A stretch of DNA of 64,000 nucleotides from Actinocatenispora rupis (GTDB lineage: Bacteria; Actinomycetota; Actinomycetes; Mycobacteriales; Micromonosporaceae). Numbering within the stretch: the first letter of the stretch is position 1; each line of letters opens with the position of its first letter. The notes beneath the pieces are model-generated. The model saw nothing but the letters and a program-made list of their open reading frames with translations. It made no database searches and was not told the DNA's origin. The stretch is from assembly GCF_016861975.1 (NCBI RefSeq), contig NZ_BOMB01000017.1:124001-188000 (forward strand), written 5' to 3'. Shown one piece after another: positions 16,457 through 23,965 of the stretch. Both the position numbers and the translations under genes were made by a program.

Positions 16457-17128
16457 ATGATCACCGTGTCCCCGATGGGCCGAGACGAGGCGAACGGACG
16501 TCGCATGGATCTGCCGTGGTACGAGTTCGAGGTCTTCACTCCCCGCATCATGAACCGGGCGAGCGCGCACACCGTGTCCTTGGATCTCGTCGCCCGCGGT
16601 GACGCGATCCCGCTGGAACCCCAGGACGGCGACCTTGCGCGGTTCTGCGCCGCCGCGTGCGGGATCCGAGCAGACGTGCGGGGGTGGCGGCTCCGAGAGT
16701 TCGTCAGCCCCTACTACAGCGGGAACCCCTTCGCGGAGTCCTGGGCGAGCCGGGTCCAGCGGATCTGGACCCTCGACGTCACGCTCGACGGGCCGGCCGC
16801 GCTCAGAACGGTCGAGCTCAGGGGTTCGTTGCCCCGGACGTTCGGGCTGCCCGACAGCGTGCAGGTGGGCACCGACATGACGCCGTACCAGGAGCTGCCG
16901 GTACTGGCGCTCGCGGACTCCGCCGACCACCGGTCCTGCCGGGCGGCCGCCGCGGCACTGCCGGAGCGTACCGGGATCGAGATCGTCGAGTACGCCGGGC
17001 ACAGCCAGCTCCGGGTCGACGTCTCGACCTGGACGATGCCGACGCTGGACGCGCTCGACGAGTTCATCGAGGTATGTGATCCGCACGGACTGACCATGAG
17101 CTGGATCGACCGGGTCGGGAAGGACTGA
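16457..17128 (+). CDS. Hypothetical soluble protein
   Basis: 223 residues from ATG 16457. The sequence is well mixed and clearly protein-like (DLPWYEFEVFTPRIMNRASA; RIWTLDVTLDGPAALRTVEL; HSQLRVDVSTWTMPTLDALD) with no signal peptide or membrane helix. The start is uncertain: ATG 16506 (MDLPWYEFEVF) is equally possible, and neither has a strong ribosome-binding site. It stands alone, followed by the remains of a sigma factor gene. I do not recognise a family. Confidence 0.65.
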   Translation: MITVSPMGRDEANGRRMDLPWYEFEVFTPRIMNRASAHTVSLDLVARGDAIPLEPQDGDLARFCAAACGIRADVRGWRLREFVSPYYSGNPFAESWASRVQRIWTLDVTLDGPAALRTVELRGSLPRTFGLPDSVQVGTDMTPYQELPVLALADSADHRSCRAAAAALPERTGIEIVEYAGHSQLRVDVSTWTMPTLDALDEFIEVCDPHGLTMSWIDRVGKD

Positions 17129-17305
17129 GCACGCCGCCCGATCCACGGCCACGACCGGTCGGCGTGGTGCAGTCGGCCAAACGGTCCATGGTCGTCGTAC
17201 CTGGGTGAGCGGGGCAGCCAGCGAACGACCATGCGGGCGGACCGTCCAGTGACCTGTGTCCGGGTCGCGTCACGTCGACGATCGTGCGGCCATGACAGGC
17301 GTCCG

Positions 17306-17899
17306 GCGTCACTGGTCGGCCTCCTCGGCGACTTCGACCTCGCCGAGGAGGCCGCGCAGGAGGCGTTCGCGCCGGCTGCCGACCGGTGGCCGCGCGACGG
17401 CGTGCCCAGCAACCCGCGTGCCTGGTTGATCACCACGGCGCGCAACCAGGCGATGGACCGGCTCCGCCGCGACCGTACCCTCGCGGCGAAGTTCGGTCTG
17501 CGAAACGCAAGATCAAGGCGGCGGGCATCCCGTTCCGCGTACCGCCGGCGCACCTGCTCCGGGACCGGCTCGACGCGGTGCTCGCCGCGGTCCATCCGAT
17601 CTTCAACGAGGGGTACGGCGGGCGCGACGAGCTGGCGGCCGAGGCGATCTGGCTGGCCGCCATCGTCGTTGCCGTGGTCGACGGTGCCGAGGCGGGCCTG
17701 CGCCTGGTCGATCGCCTCGATCTGCACGACGTCCGGTACCTGCACTCGACGAGGGCCGAACTCCTGCGGCGACTCGGGCGTACCGACGAGGCGCGTGCCG
17801 GGTACCGGTGTGCGCGGCGGCTCACCGACGACGGCGCGGAAACGACGCTTCCTCGAACGCCGGCTCACGGAGCTGGCGGGCACCGGTGGCCCGGACTGA
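17306..17899 (+). pseudogene. Deleted and frameshifted ECF sigma factor (ECF42/DUF6596 type)
   Basis: Three collinear pieces are recognisable. 17306 to about 17500 encodes sigma region 2 (SLVGLLGDFDLAEEAAQEAF, then NPRAWLITTARNQAMDRLRR). About 17505-17835, in another frame, resumes at KRKIKAAGIPFRVPPAHLL and contains HPIFNEGYGGRDELAAEAI, then the helical-repeat part DVRYLHSTRAELLRRLGRTD. About 17838-17899 returns to the first frame with RRFLERRLTELAGT. The region-4 helix-turn-helix and a stretch of the C-terminal domain are missing, and no start codon remains upstream. Two internal deletions plus frame changes mean it cannot be functional. Confidence 0.85.
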
Positions 17900-18000
17900 C
17901 GGCCCCGCCGACGACACGACAGCGCGGCGTCGGCGAGCACGACCCGGGCCGGTGTCGACGGCGTACGGCGATCGCGTCGGCCCACGTGGACGGGGCGCGC

Positions 18001-18588
18001 TCAACCCGTCCGGTACGGCGTGAGCAGGAAGTCGACCTCGTCGGTGAGTCGGTGCGGCAGGGTGCCGGCGCCGTCCAGTGCCCACGTGATCATGACCCCG
18101 TTGTACGTGGTGACCACGGCGCGCGCCAGCCGCGTGAGGTCCGGGCAGGACAGCTCGCCGCGCCGGTGTGCCGCGGTCAGGTAGCGCCGCACGCCGACGG
18201 TGAGCTGTCGGGCGAACGCGGCGGCGTGTCGGCGCAGTTCCTCGTCGGCGACGTCGAGCTGGAGGAACGCCACGTGGTGGGCCATCTCCGAGTGCAGGAT
18301 GCCGGCGCCGAGCCCGGCGATGCGCTCGACGAGCTGGTCGAGCGCGGGCCGGTCGTCGGCCGGGCGGCCGATCGACGCCTCGATGGAGGCGGCGCCGTGC
18401 GCGGCGAGCGCGACCAGCAGGCCGTGCTTGGACCCGAACCGTTTGACCAGGGTGGCCGGCGCCGCGCCGACCCGGCCGGCGACCTCGGCGAGGGTCAGCC
18501 GGGCGGGGCCGACGTCGGCGATCGCGGCGGCCGCGGCGGCGAGGAACTGTTCGTCGGTGAACGCGAGGGGACGTGGGCTCACGCACAC
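18001..18588 (-). CDS. TetR-family regulator
   Basis: 195 residues. The DNA-binding domain has FLAAAAAAIADVGPARLTLA followed by EVAGRVGAAPATLVKRFGSK, with the recognition helix ATLVKRFGSKHGLL. The C-terminal domain is helical (GAGILHSEMAHHVAFLQLDV). Start is GTG 18588 or GTG 18582. It is divergent from the SDR gene, and a 22-bp palindrome lies between the two, so it most likely represses the SDR promoter and itself. Confidence 0.88.
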   Translation of the reverse strand: MCVSPRPLAFTDEQFLAAAAAAIADVGPARLTLAEVAGRVGAAPATLVKRFGSKHGLLVALAAHGAASIEASIGRPADDRPALDQLVERIAGLGAGILHSEMAHHVAFLQLDVADEELRRHAAAFARQLTVGVRRYLTAAHRRGELSCPDLTRLARAVVTTYNGVMITWALDGAGTLPHRLTDEVDFLLTPYRTG

Positions 18589-18600
18589 AGCCTAGCCGAA

Positions 18601-18622
18601 AGTAAATGAACAGTGATTTACT
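18601..18622. promoter_or_regulatory. TetR operator between regulator and SDR gene
   Basis: Perfect 7-bp arms AGTAAAT and ATTTACT separated by 8 bp, a 22-bp site of typical TetR length and strikingly A+T-rich against its surroundings. It lies 12 bp from the regulator start and 23 bp from the SDR start. Confidence 0.75.
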
Positions 18623-18645
18623 AACGGCGTCGAGGGGGGATCGCA

Positions 18646-19572
18646 GTGCGGACCAGCAGTGCAGGGCGGACCAGCGGTACGGAGGGCGGGTTGCGGGGCC
18701 GGGTGGCGCTCGTCGCCGGTGGGACGCGGGGCGGCGGACGTGGCGTCGCCGTCGAGCTGGGCGCCGCCGGCGCCACGGTGTACGTGACGGGGCGCAGCAC
18801 CCGGGGCGGTCGGTCGCCGCTCGACCGGCCGGAGACCATCGAGGGCACCGCCGAGCGGGTCACCGCGGCCGGCGGACTGGGCATCCCGGTGCGGGTCGAC
18901 CACGCGGTGCCCGCCGAGGTCCGGGCCCTGACCGAGCGGATCGACGCCGAACACGGCGGTCTCGACCTGCTGGTCAACGGGGTGTGGGGCGGCGACCCGT
19001 CGACCGACTGGGCGCATCCGTTGTGGGAGCAGGATCTCGACACCGGCCTGCGGATGTTCCGCAACGCGGTGGAGACGCACGTGGTGACGAGCCGGTTCGC
19101 GGTGCCGCTGCTGATCGCGCGCGGGCGCGGGCTCGTGGTCGAGGTGACCGACGGCAACACGGCCCGCTACCGCGGCTCCTTCTTCTACGACCTGGCCAAG
19201 TCCACGGTCATCCGGCTCGCCGTCGCGCAGGCCGCCGAGCTGCGTCCGCACGGGATCGCCGCGGTCGCGCTCACGCCGGGCTTCCTGCGGTCGGAGGCGG
19301 TGCTGGAGCACTTCGGTGTCACCGAGCAGACCTGGCGTACCGCAACGGATCCGCACTTCGCGCACTCCGAGTCCCCGGCGTACCTGGGGCGGGCGGTGGT
19401 GGCGCTGGCGACGGACCCGGACGTGCTGGCCCGGTCCGGGCGCGCGCTGTCCACCGGCGAGCTGCACCGGGAGTACGGGTTCACCGACGCGGACGGCACC
19501 CGCCCGGATTTCCCGGCGTACTGGGCGGAGGCGCTCGAAGGCGAGTTCGGTCCGCTGGGTGATCCGCTGTGA
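18646..19572 (+). CDS. Short-chain dehydrogenase/reductase
   Basis: 308 residues from GTG 18646 (GAGGGGG upstream). The NAD(P)-binding glycine motif is VALVAGGTRGGGRGVAVELG (about 20-39), with TGRSTRGGRS just after the second strand favouring NADP(H). The catalytic Tyr-Lys pair is in FFYDLAKSTVIRLAVAQ (about 185-201). NGVWGGD replaces the usual NNAG segment, a known variant. The C-terminal part is longer than in the smallest SDRs. It would reduce a carbonyl or oxidise an alcohol in the cytoplasm; the substrate is also likely the ligand of the divergent TetR regulator. Confidence 0.9.
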   Translation: MRTSSAGRTSGTEGGLRGRVALVAGGTRGGGRGVAVELGAAGATVYVTGRSTRGGRSPLDRPETIEGTAERVTAAGGLGIPVRVDHAVPAEVRALTERIDAEHGGLDLLVNGVWGGDPSTDWAHPLWEQDLDTGLRMFRNAVETHVVTSRFAVPLLIARGRGLVVEVTDGNTARYRGSFFYDLAKSTVIRLAVAQAAELRPHGIAAVALTPGFLRSEAVLEHFGVTEQTWRTATDPHFAHSESPAYLGRAVVALATDPDVLARSGRALSTGELHREYGFTDADGTRPDFPAYWAEALEGEFGPLGDPL

Positions 19573-19616
19573 CGGCCGCGCGGCCGGCGGGACCACAAGC
19601 CGGGAAGTCGGTGGGG

Positions 19617-20030
19617 CTACGAGCCGGGAAGCTCGTAGTCGAACCAGATCCGGTGCGTGCCGTCGGTGTCGATCGCGAGGCCGCCGCCACCGGTGATGCC
19701 GGAGAGGTCGCCGGTGCCGCTGCCCGGCACGACGGTGCAGAACTCGGCCTGCCGGGTGCTGCCGGTGGTCGTGGCGGAGTGGGCGAAGTTGAACGCGCCC
19801 TGCCGTCCGCCGAGCGTCCCCTCGAACGACTCCATCGCCACGTACGTGCCGACGCCGGTGTCCTGGTCGAACGCGGCGGTGAACAGGGTGGCCGACCGGC
19901 CGGTGACGCCGCCCGCGTACTGCTTGGTCATCCGCGCCACGCCGACCGGTACGCCGGTGCGGACGGGCGACTCGCCGATGCCTTCCGCCGGCACGAACTC
20001 CACGACCTCGAACGTTCCCTTGGCTCGCAC
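19617..20030 (-). CDS. DUF3224-family protein
   Basis: About 137 residues if started at GTG 20030, just before the first conserved strand KGTFEVVEFVPAEG; TTG 20078 would add 16 residues, and no ribosome-binding site decides. Family-typical blocks are VGTYVAMESFEGTLGGRQGA, FNFAHSATTTGSTRQAEFC and VVPGSGTGDLSGITG, ending in THRIWFDYELPGS. These small beta-barrel (allene-oxide-cyclase-like) proteins have no established activity. It is divergent from the SRPBCC/ArsR operon and shares its operator region, so joint control is possible. Confidence 0.85.
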   Translation of the reverse strand: MRAKGTFEVVEFVPAEGIGESPVRTGVPVGVARMTKQYAGGVTGRSATLFTAAFDQDTGVGTYVAMESFEGTLGGRQGAFNFAHSATTTGSTRQAEFCTVVPGSGTGDLSGITGGGGLAIDTDGTHRIWFDYELPGS

Positions 20031-20064
20031 GACGGCATCGTAGCCGCCGGACCGCGCCGTCCTG

Positions 20065-20114
20065 TTGACGGGAGACAACGACTTACTATAGAGTAAAGTT
20101 TACTGATTGGTAAG
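20065..20114 (+). promoter_or_regulatory. Promoter and ArsR operator of the SRPBCC operon
   Basis: TTGACG (20065-20070), 18 bp, TAGAGT (20089-20094). Over the -10 lie two overlapping perfect palindromes: TTACT-4-AGTAA (20083-20096) and AGTAAA-1-TTTACT (20092-20104). A partial third element GGTAAG follows to 20114. An ArsR dimer bound here would block the promoter. Confidence 0.7.
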
Positions 20115-20133
20115 GCGTTGAGGAGGTTGGCAG

Positions 20134-20562
20134 ATGCCCGAGGTCGTTCGTGCACTGGAGATCGCGGCGCCGCCGAGCGTGGTGTGGCGGTGGTTCACCT
20201 CGCAGGAGGCGTTGCGCCGGTGGTTGCTGCCCGATCTGGACATCGACCTGACCGTCGGCGGGGCGTACCGGGCGACGGGGCCCGACGGGGAGACGCGCAT
20301 CAGCGGGACCGTGCTCGACCTCGTACCGGAGGGGCGGCTCGTGTTGTCCTGGCTGGAGGAGGACGCCGGCTGGTCGCATCCCGGCCGGCTGGTGATCGAG
20401 CTGGCGCCGATCGCGCCGGGCACCCGCGTGACGCTGACGCACGACGGCTTCGCCGGGATCGGTACTGCGGGCTGGCGCGGCACGGCCGAGGCGTACGAGC
20501 GGGGCGCGGACCAGCACAAGGTGCTCGACCAGCTCGCCGCGGTGGTGACCGCGGGTGCCTGA
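20134..20562 (+). CDS. SRPBCC/AHSA1-type ligand-binding protein
   Basis: 142 residues with a strong GAGGAGG ribosome-binding site. The START-like fold is indicated by ALEIAAPPSVVWRWFTSQEA, then RWLLPDLDIDLTVGGAYRAT, GTVLDLVPEGRLVLSWLEED and the terminal helix around HKVLDQLAAVV. Proteins of this subgroup sit beside ArsR regulators across actinomycetes; their ligand is usually unknown, and the label 'Hsp90 activator' should not be taken as function. The stop overlaps the ArsR start by 8 nt, so the two are co-translated. Confidence 0.85.
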   Translation: MPEVVRALEIAAPPSVVWRWFTSQEALRRWLLPDLDIDLTVGGAYRATGPDGETRISGTVLDLVPEGRLVLSWLEEDAGWSHPGRLVIELAPIAPGTRVTLTHDGFAGIGTAGWRGTAEAYERGADQHKVLDQLAAVVTAGA

Positions 20563-20887
20563 CGCGGGCGAGGACGTGTTCCGGGTGCTGGCCGATCCGA
20601 CCCGGCGGCGCATCCTCGACCTGCTCGCCGAGCACGAGGTCCGCACGGTGAGCGAGCTGGCCGCCGAGTTCCCGGACCTGGTCGCGTCGGGGATCTCCAA
20701 ACACCTGATGGCGTTGCGGGCGGCGGGACTGGTGCGCGCGACGCGCGAGGGCCGGACCCAGCTGTACCGCATCGACGGGGACGGCTTCGCGCGTGCGCTC
20801 GGCCCCTGGCTGGCGAAGTACGAGGCGTACTGGTCGCGTTCGCTGGACACCCTGCGCACGCTCGCCGAGTCCCCGAAACCGGACTGA
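20555..20887 (+). CDS. ArsR-family repressor
   Basis: 110 residues beginning at GTG 20555 inside the SRPBCC gene. The winged helix is complete: FRVLADPTRRRILDLLAEHE, the recognition segment LVASGISKHLMALRAAGLVR, and the wing TREGRTQLYRID. There is no CxC metal site, so it is of the non-metal type that is usually paired with an SRPBCC protein. It probably binds the TTTACT palindromes over the operon promoter. Confidence 0.92.
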   Translation: MPDAGEDVFRVLADPTRRRILDLLAEHEVRTVSELAAEFPDLVASGISKHLMALRAAGLVRATREGRTQLYRIDGDGFARALGPWLAKYEAYWSRSLDTLRTLAESPKPD

Positions 20888-21440
20888 CTCGACGTGTTCC
20901 CCGGTCGGCTCGGCCCACGGTCCCAGCACACCTGTCTGGCGAGCCGTGGGCGCCGACTCACCCCGCGGACCGTGCTGCGCACCCGCGAACCGTCGGCCTA
21001 TTCGGCAGCGCGGTGGCGACTTCGACGCGCCAGAGCGGGCCAGGGCCGGGCGCCGGCGACGAGCAGCGTACGGGCGGTGTCGAGGGCGACACCGCGTCAC
21101 GGGCAGCCGGCACTCAGCCGGCGCAGTACGCGGGTGGCATCGGCCAGCGCGGCACGGTCGGGCCGGAACGGGACGGTGGCCGCCCGGCGGTACGAGTGGC
21201 GCATCGGGGGTGGCCTGTCGGGCGCGTACCGGGGGCGGACGGTCGGGTGTTGCTGCCCGTTCGGCTCTCGGCCGCCGCTTCGGCCCGGATGTAGCGTGTC
21301 GGTGACCCACCGCCCCCGAGTGTCCGTCTGGTGGTTCGGACCCCAGGGCGACGGGTGGGGTGCAGTGGCGGACGTGCACCCGGCGGGGCCCCGCGCAGAC
21401 GCAGGCCGGGGCCCCGTTGCCGGGGGGTTCGGAGGCCGGG
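20888..21440. other. Gene-free stretch with a leader hairpin
   Basis: About 550 bp without a supportable gene. Near its end, two copies of the self-palindromic CGGGGCCCCG (21384-21393 and 21407-21416) can pair into a 10-bp stem, 25 bp before the amidohydrolase ATG. That is either an attenuator-like element in the leader or a terminator for upstream transcription. The rest shows nothing I can name. Confidence 0.5.
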
Positions 21441-22613
21441 ATGCTGGCGATCCGCGGTGCGCGGCTGTTCGACGGTGAGCGTCGGGTCGCCGTACCGGAG
21501 CCGACCGTTCTGGTACGGGACGGGCGGATCGTCGCGGTCGTGCCGGGCCCGGCCGTACCGGCGGATGCGCGGCTGGTGGATCTCGGTGCCGTGACGCTGC
21601 TGCCGGGCCTGGTCGACGCGCACGTGCACCTGGCGTTCGACGGTGGGCCGGATCCGGTCGGTGCGATCGACGGCGCGCCCGATTCCCGGGTACTCGACGG
21701 TATGCGCGCGGCGGCCCGGGTGTCGCTGACCGCCGGTGTCACCACGGTGCGCGACCTGGGCGACCGCAGGTACCTGGCGCTTCGGTTGCGGGACGAGCTG
21801 GCGGACCGGCCGGCCGCCGGGCCGCGGATCCTGGCCGCCGGGCCGCCGATCACCACCGCCGGCGGGCACTGCTGGTACCTGGGTGGTGTGGCGGACGGTG
21901 CCGCCGGGCTGCGCGACGCGGTACGGGAGCGGGCCGGGCGCGGTGTCGATGTGGTGAAGGTGATGGCGAGTGGCGGTGAGCTGACCCCGGGCACCCGATC
22001 GTACGAGCCGCAGTACTCGGTGGCGGAGCTGCGGGTGGTCGTCGACGAGGCGCACCGGTACGGGCTGCCGGTGGCGGTGCACGCGCACGCCTGTACGGCG
22101 GTGGAGAACGCGCTCGCCGCGGGCGCGGACGTGGTGGAGCACTGCTCGTTCCTCGCCGCGGACGGGGTGGCCGAGCGGCCGGACGTGATCGCCGCGCTGG
22201 CCGCCGCCGGTACGACGGTGTCGGCGACGATCGCGACGCGGTTCGACCGGGGCGGTGTGCCGCCGGGGATCGCGGCGCGGCTGACCGGGCTGATGCGGCA
22301 GGTCGGCCGGCTGCGCGACGCCGGCGTACCGCTGGTGTGCAGCAGCGACGCGGGTATCGGGCCGGCGAAGCCGCACGGCGTCCTGCCGTACGCGATGGAC
22401 GTCGCGGTCGGCCGGTGCGGTTGGTCCACTGTGGACACTCTGCGGGCGCTGACCGCGCTGCCCGCGGCGCTGTGCGGCCTCGCCGACCGCGCCGGCCGCC
22501 TCGCCCCCGGGTACGACGCGGATCTGCTCGCGGTGGCCGGCGACCCGCTCACCGACCCGGCCGCGCTGCACGCCGTACGGGCCGTCTACCGGTCCGGCGT
22601 CCGCGTCGGCTGA
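21441..22613 (+). CDS. Amidohydrolase, imidazolonepropionase/prolidase-like
   Basis: 390 residues from ATG 21441 (GGAGGCCGGG upstream; a longer frame to 21360 is not needed). It is a TIM-barrel metal hydrolase: the HxH pair is in LVDAHVHLAF (about 58-67), the bridging lysine in VVKVMASGG (about 171-179), two more His in PVAVHAHACT and VVEHCSF (about 212-236), and the catalytic Asp in VCSSDAGIG (about 300-308). The first and last strands (RGARLFDGE; GYDADLLAVAGDPL) form the small beta domain. It hydrolyses a cyclic amide or C-terminal amide bond in the cytoplasm; the substrate is unknown. It is monocistronic. Confidence 0.9.
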   Translation: MLAIRGARLFDGERRVAVPEPTVLVRDGRIVAVVPGPAVPADARLVDLGAVTLLPGLVDAHVHLAFDGGPDPVGAIDGAPDSRVLDGMRAAARVSLTAGVTTVRDLGDRRYLALRLRDELADRPAAGPRILAAGPPITTAGGHCWYLGGVADGAAGLRDAVRERAGRGVDVVKVMASGGELTPGTRSYEPQYSVAELRVVVDEAHRYGLPVAVHAHACTAVENALAAGADVVEHCSFLAADGVAERPDVIAALAAAGTTVSATIATRFDRGGVPPGIAARLTGLMRQVGRLRDAGVPLVCSSDAGIGPAKPHGVLPYAMDVAVGRCGWSTVDTLRALTALPAALCGLADRAGRLAPGYDADLLAVAGDPLTDPAALHAVRAVYRSGVRVG

Positions 22614-22944
22614 CCGCGCTTTCCCCGTCGTACCAACGGATCCGGGGGCCGCGTGGTACCGGTGCGTCGGGGCGCGGTCGGCCGCCGTTCGCCGCCCGTA
22701 CCCGGTCGTGCCGGACAGGGCCCGAACGTCCGGGACGTCGCCCGCCGCGCTCCGGACGGGGGACGGGACGGGGGAAGCGCCGGCATTGTGCCGCGGTCCG
22801 CCGAGCTGCGGCACTACGCTTGCGGCAGCAGGATCTCGCACCGCGGCGACCACGCCCGGACCCCGCGCGCCCGGTGGACCGCACGTACAGCCGGGGGTCG
22901 GCCATGCGCTCGTGTTCCGTCGTTCCGCGTGGTGTGAGGCACGG
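22614..22944. other. Gene-free stretch
   Basis: 330 bp between the amidohydrolase and the next small gene. Only shadow frames are present; no operator or repeat stands out. Confidence 0.5.
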
Positions 22945-23103
22945 ATGAGCGGTCTGCTGGGCCGGATCGCCGCCGCGCTGCGCCGCTGGCGGATCGAGCG
23001 CCTCCTGCACTGGAACGAGGACATCCGTACGGCCGTCAGCCGGTCCCGGTCGTCCGGGCGCTCGGGTCGTGCGGTGCCCGATCGGCACACCTGGCGGCAC
23101 TGA
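22945..23103 (+). CDS. Small basic protein, unknown function
   Basis: 52 residues from ATG 22945, with GTGAGG 6 nt upstream. The N-terminal half (LLGRIAAALRRWRIERLLHW) is an amphipathic, positively charged helix; the tail is Ser/Arg-rich. It is convergent with the membrane protein gene, 12 bp away. The call rests on the start site and helix only. Confidence 0.4.
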   Translation: MSGLLGRIAAALRRWRIERLLHWNEDIRTAVSRSRSSGRSGRAVPDRHTWRH

Positions 23104-23115
23104 CGCCCGCGGCGG

Positions 23116-23682
23116 TCAGCTCAGCAGCGGCACCCGGAAACCGTTGTAGTACCAGAGGGCGCTGGTGTACCAGAGGACGACGATGGTGATGGCGAGCAGG
23201 GCGCCGGCGACCGGCAGCGTCCACGACGGGAGGCGCCGGCTGCGTACGACGAGGACCTTCGCGGTGAACGCGCCGTAGAACACGCATCCGGCGACGGAGT
23301 GCACGGCGGTGCGCGGATCGCCGAGCCGCACGCCGTACGCCAGGATGCAGTGCACGGCGATCGGGAGGCTCAGGACGAACAGGGCCGCGCCGACGACGCG
23401 GTGCGTGACCGGTACCGGCCGGGGTACGGCGGGCCTGCCGGGCAGCCGCCGGTACATCCACAGCGCCAGCAGCACCTGGACGCCGGCGAGTACCAGGACC
23501 GCGGTGGCGAGCTGCGACTTGAGCGCGAACGAGTCCGACCCGGTACGGCCGAACAGCGACTGCGCGTAGTTCGGGGTGTGCCACAGGCCGTACAGGAACA
23601 GGGCGCAGCCGACGACACCGGCGGCGGCCACGACGACCGCCAGTCTCCGTACCGTCGCGCCTGTGGTGTCCGTTCGTGCCAT
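23116..23682 (-). CDS. Membrane protein of the DUF6529 type
   Basis: 188 residues from ATG 23682. Five hydrophobic helices are visible: LAVVVAAAGVVGCALFLYGL, LATAVLVLAGVQVLLALWMY, VVGAALFVLSLPIAVHCILA, VAGCVFYGAFTAKVLVV and VAGALLAITIVVLWY. Intramembrane His residues (THRVVG, AVHCIL, VHSVAGC) resemble the heme-ligand spacing of small cytochrome-b561-like proteins. From memory this is the DUF6529 family, whose function is not established. Heme binding is an inference. It lies downstream of the M81 gene but behind a strong hairpin. Confidence 0.75.
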   Translation of the reverse strand: MARTDTTGATVRRLAVVVAAAGVVGCALFLYGLWHTPNYAQSLFGRTGSDSFALKSQLATAVLVLAGVQVLLALWMYRRLPGRPAVPRPVPVTHRVVGAALFVLSLPIAVHCILAYGVRLGDPRTAVHSVAGCVFYGAFTAKVLVVRSRRLPSWTLPVAGALLAITIVVLWYTSALWYYNGFRVPLLS

Positions 23683-23921
23683 CGGCAACCACCCCGAGCC
23701 ATCGGCGACCCGGCGGCACGCTACCTCCGGCGGCGGTGGCCGCACCGGGCGCTCGGCGACGATCTGACCGATCAGACCGCGGTGGCACCCGATGTGCCGG
23801 CCCGGGTGCCCGATCCGTCCCCGTACGCCGGCCCGAACGTGCCCGAACCCCGCGGCGTGCCGTACCGGAAGCCCGGTGCCGTGCCGGACGTGCCGCGGCG
23901 GGCCGTGCCGACACGTGCGTG

Positions 23922-23957
23922 CCGCGGCGGGCCGGAGCCGGGTGTGGCCCGCCGCGG
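23922..23957. terminator. Hairpin downstream of the M81 peptidase gene
   Basis: Perfect 12-bp arms CCGCGGCGGGCC and GGCCCGCCGCGG with a 12-nt loop, 9 bp beyond the end of the minus-strand peptidase gene. A second copy of the left arm (starting 23892) could pair alternatively. It would end transcription leaving the carbohydrate locus. Confidence 0.7.
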
Positions 23958-23965
23958 TGTCGGGG

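Noticed and set aside
21000-21206. Minus-strand frame beginning MRHSYRRAATVPFRPD, interrupted by TGA and continuing with RGVALDTARTLLVAG
   Set aside because: Somewhat protein-like, but there is no ribosome-binding site or known relative, and it is too weak to list as a gene.
20300-22552. A 750-codon minus-strand open frame across the SRPBCC, ArsR and amidohydrolase genes
   Set aside because: Arg/Pro/Ser/Ala-rich with no motif; it is the antisense shadow of well-supported genes in very G+C-rich DNA.
23881-23957. Short GC-rich repeats as a CRISPR-like array
   Set aside because: Only two partial copies without regular spacers; a terminator hairpin explains them.
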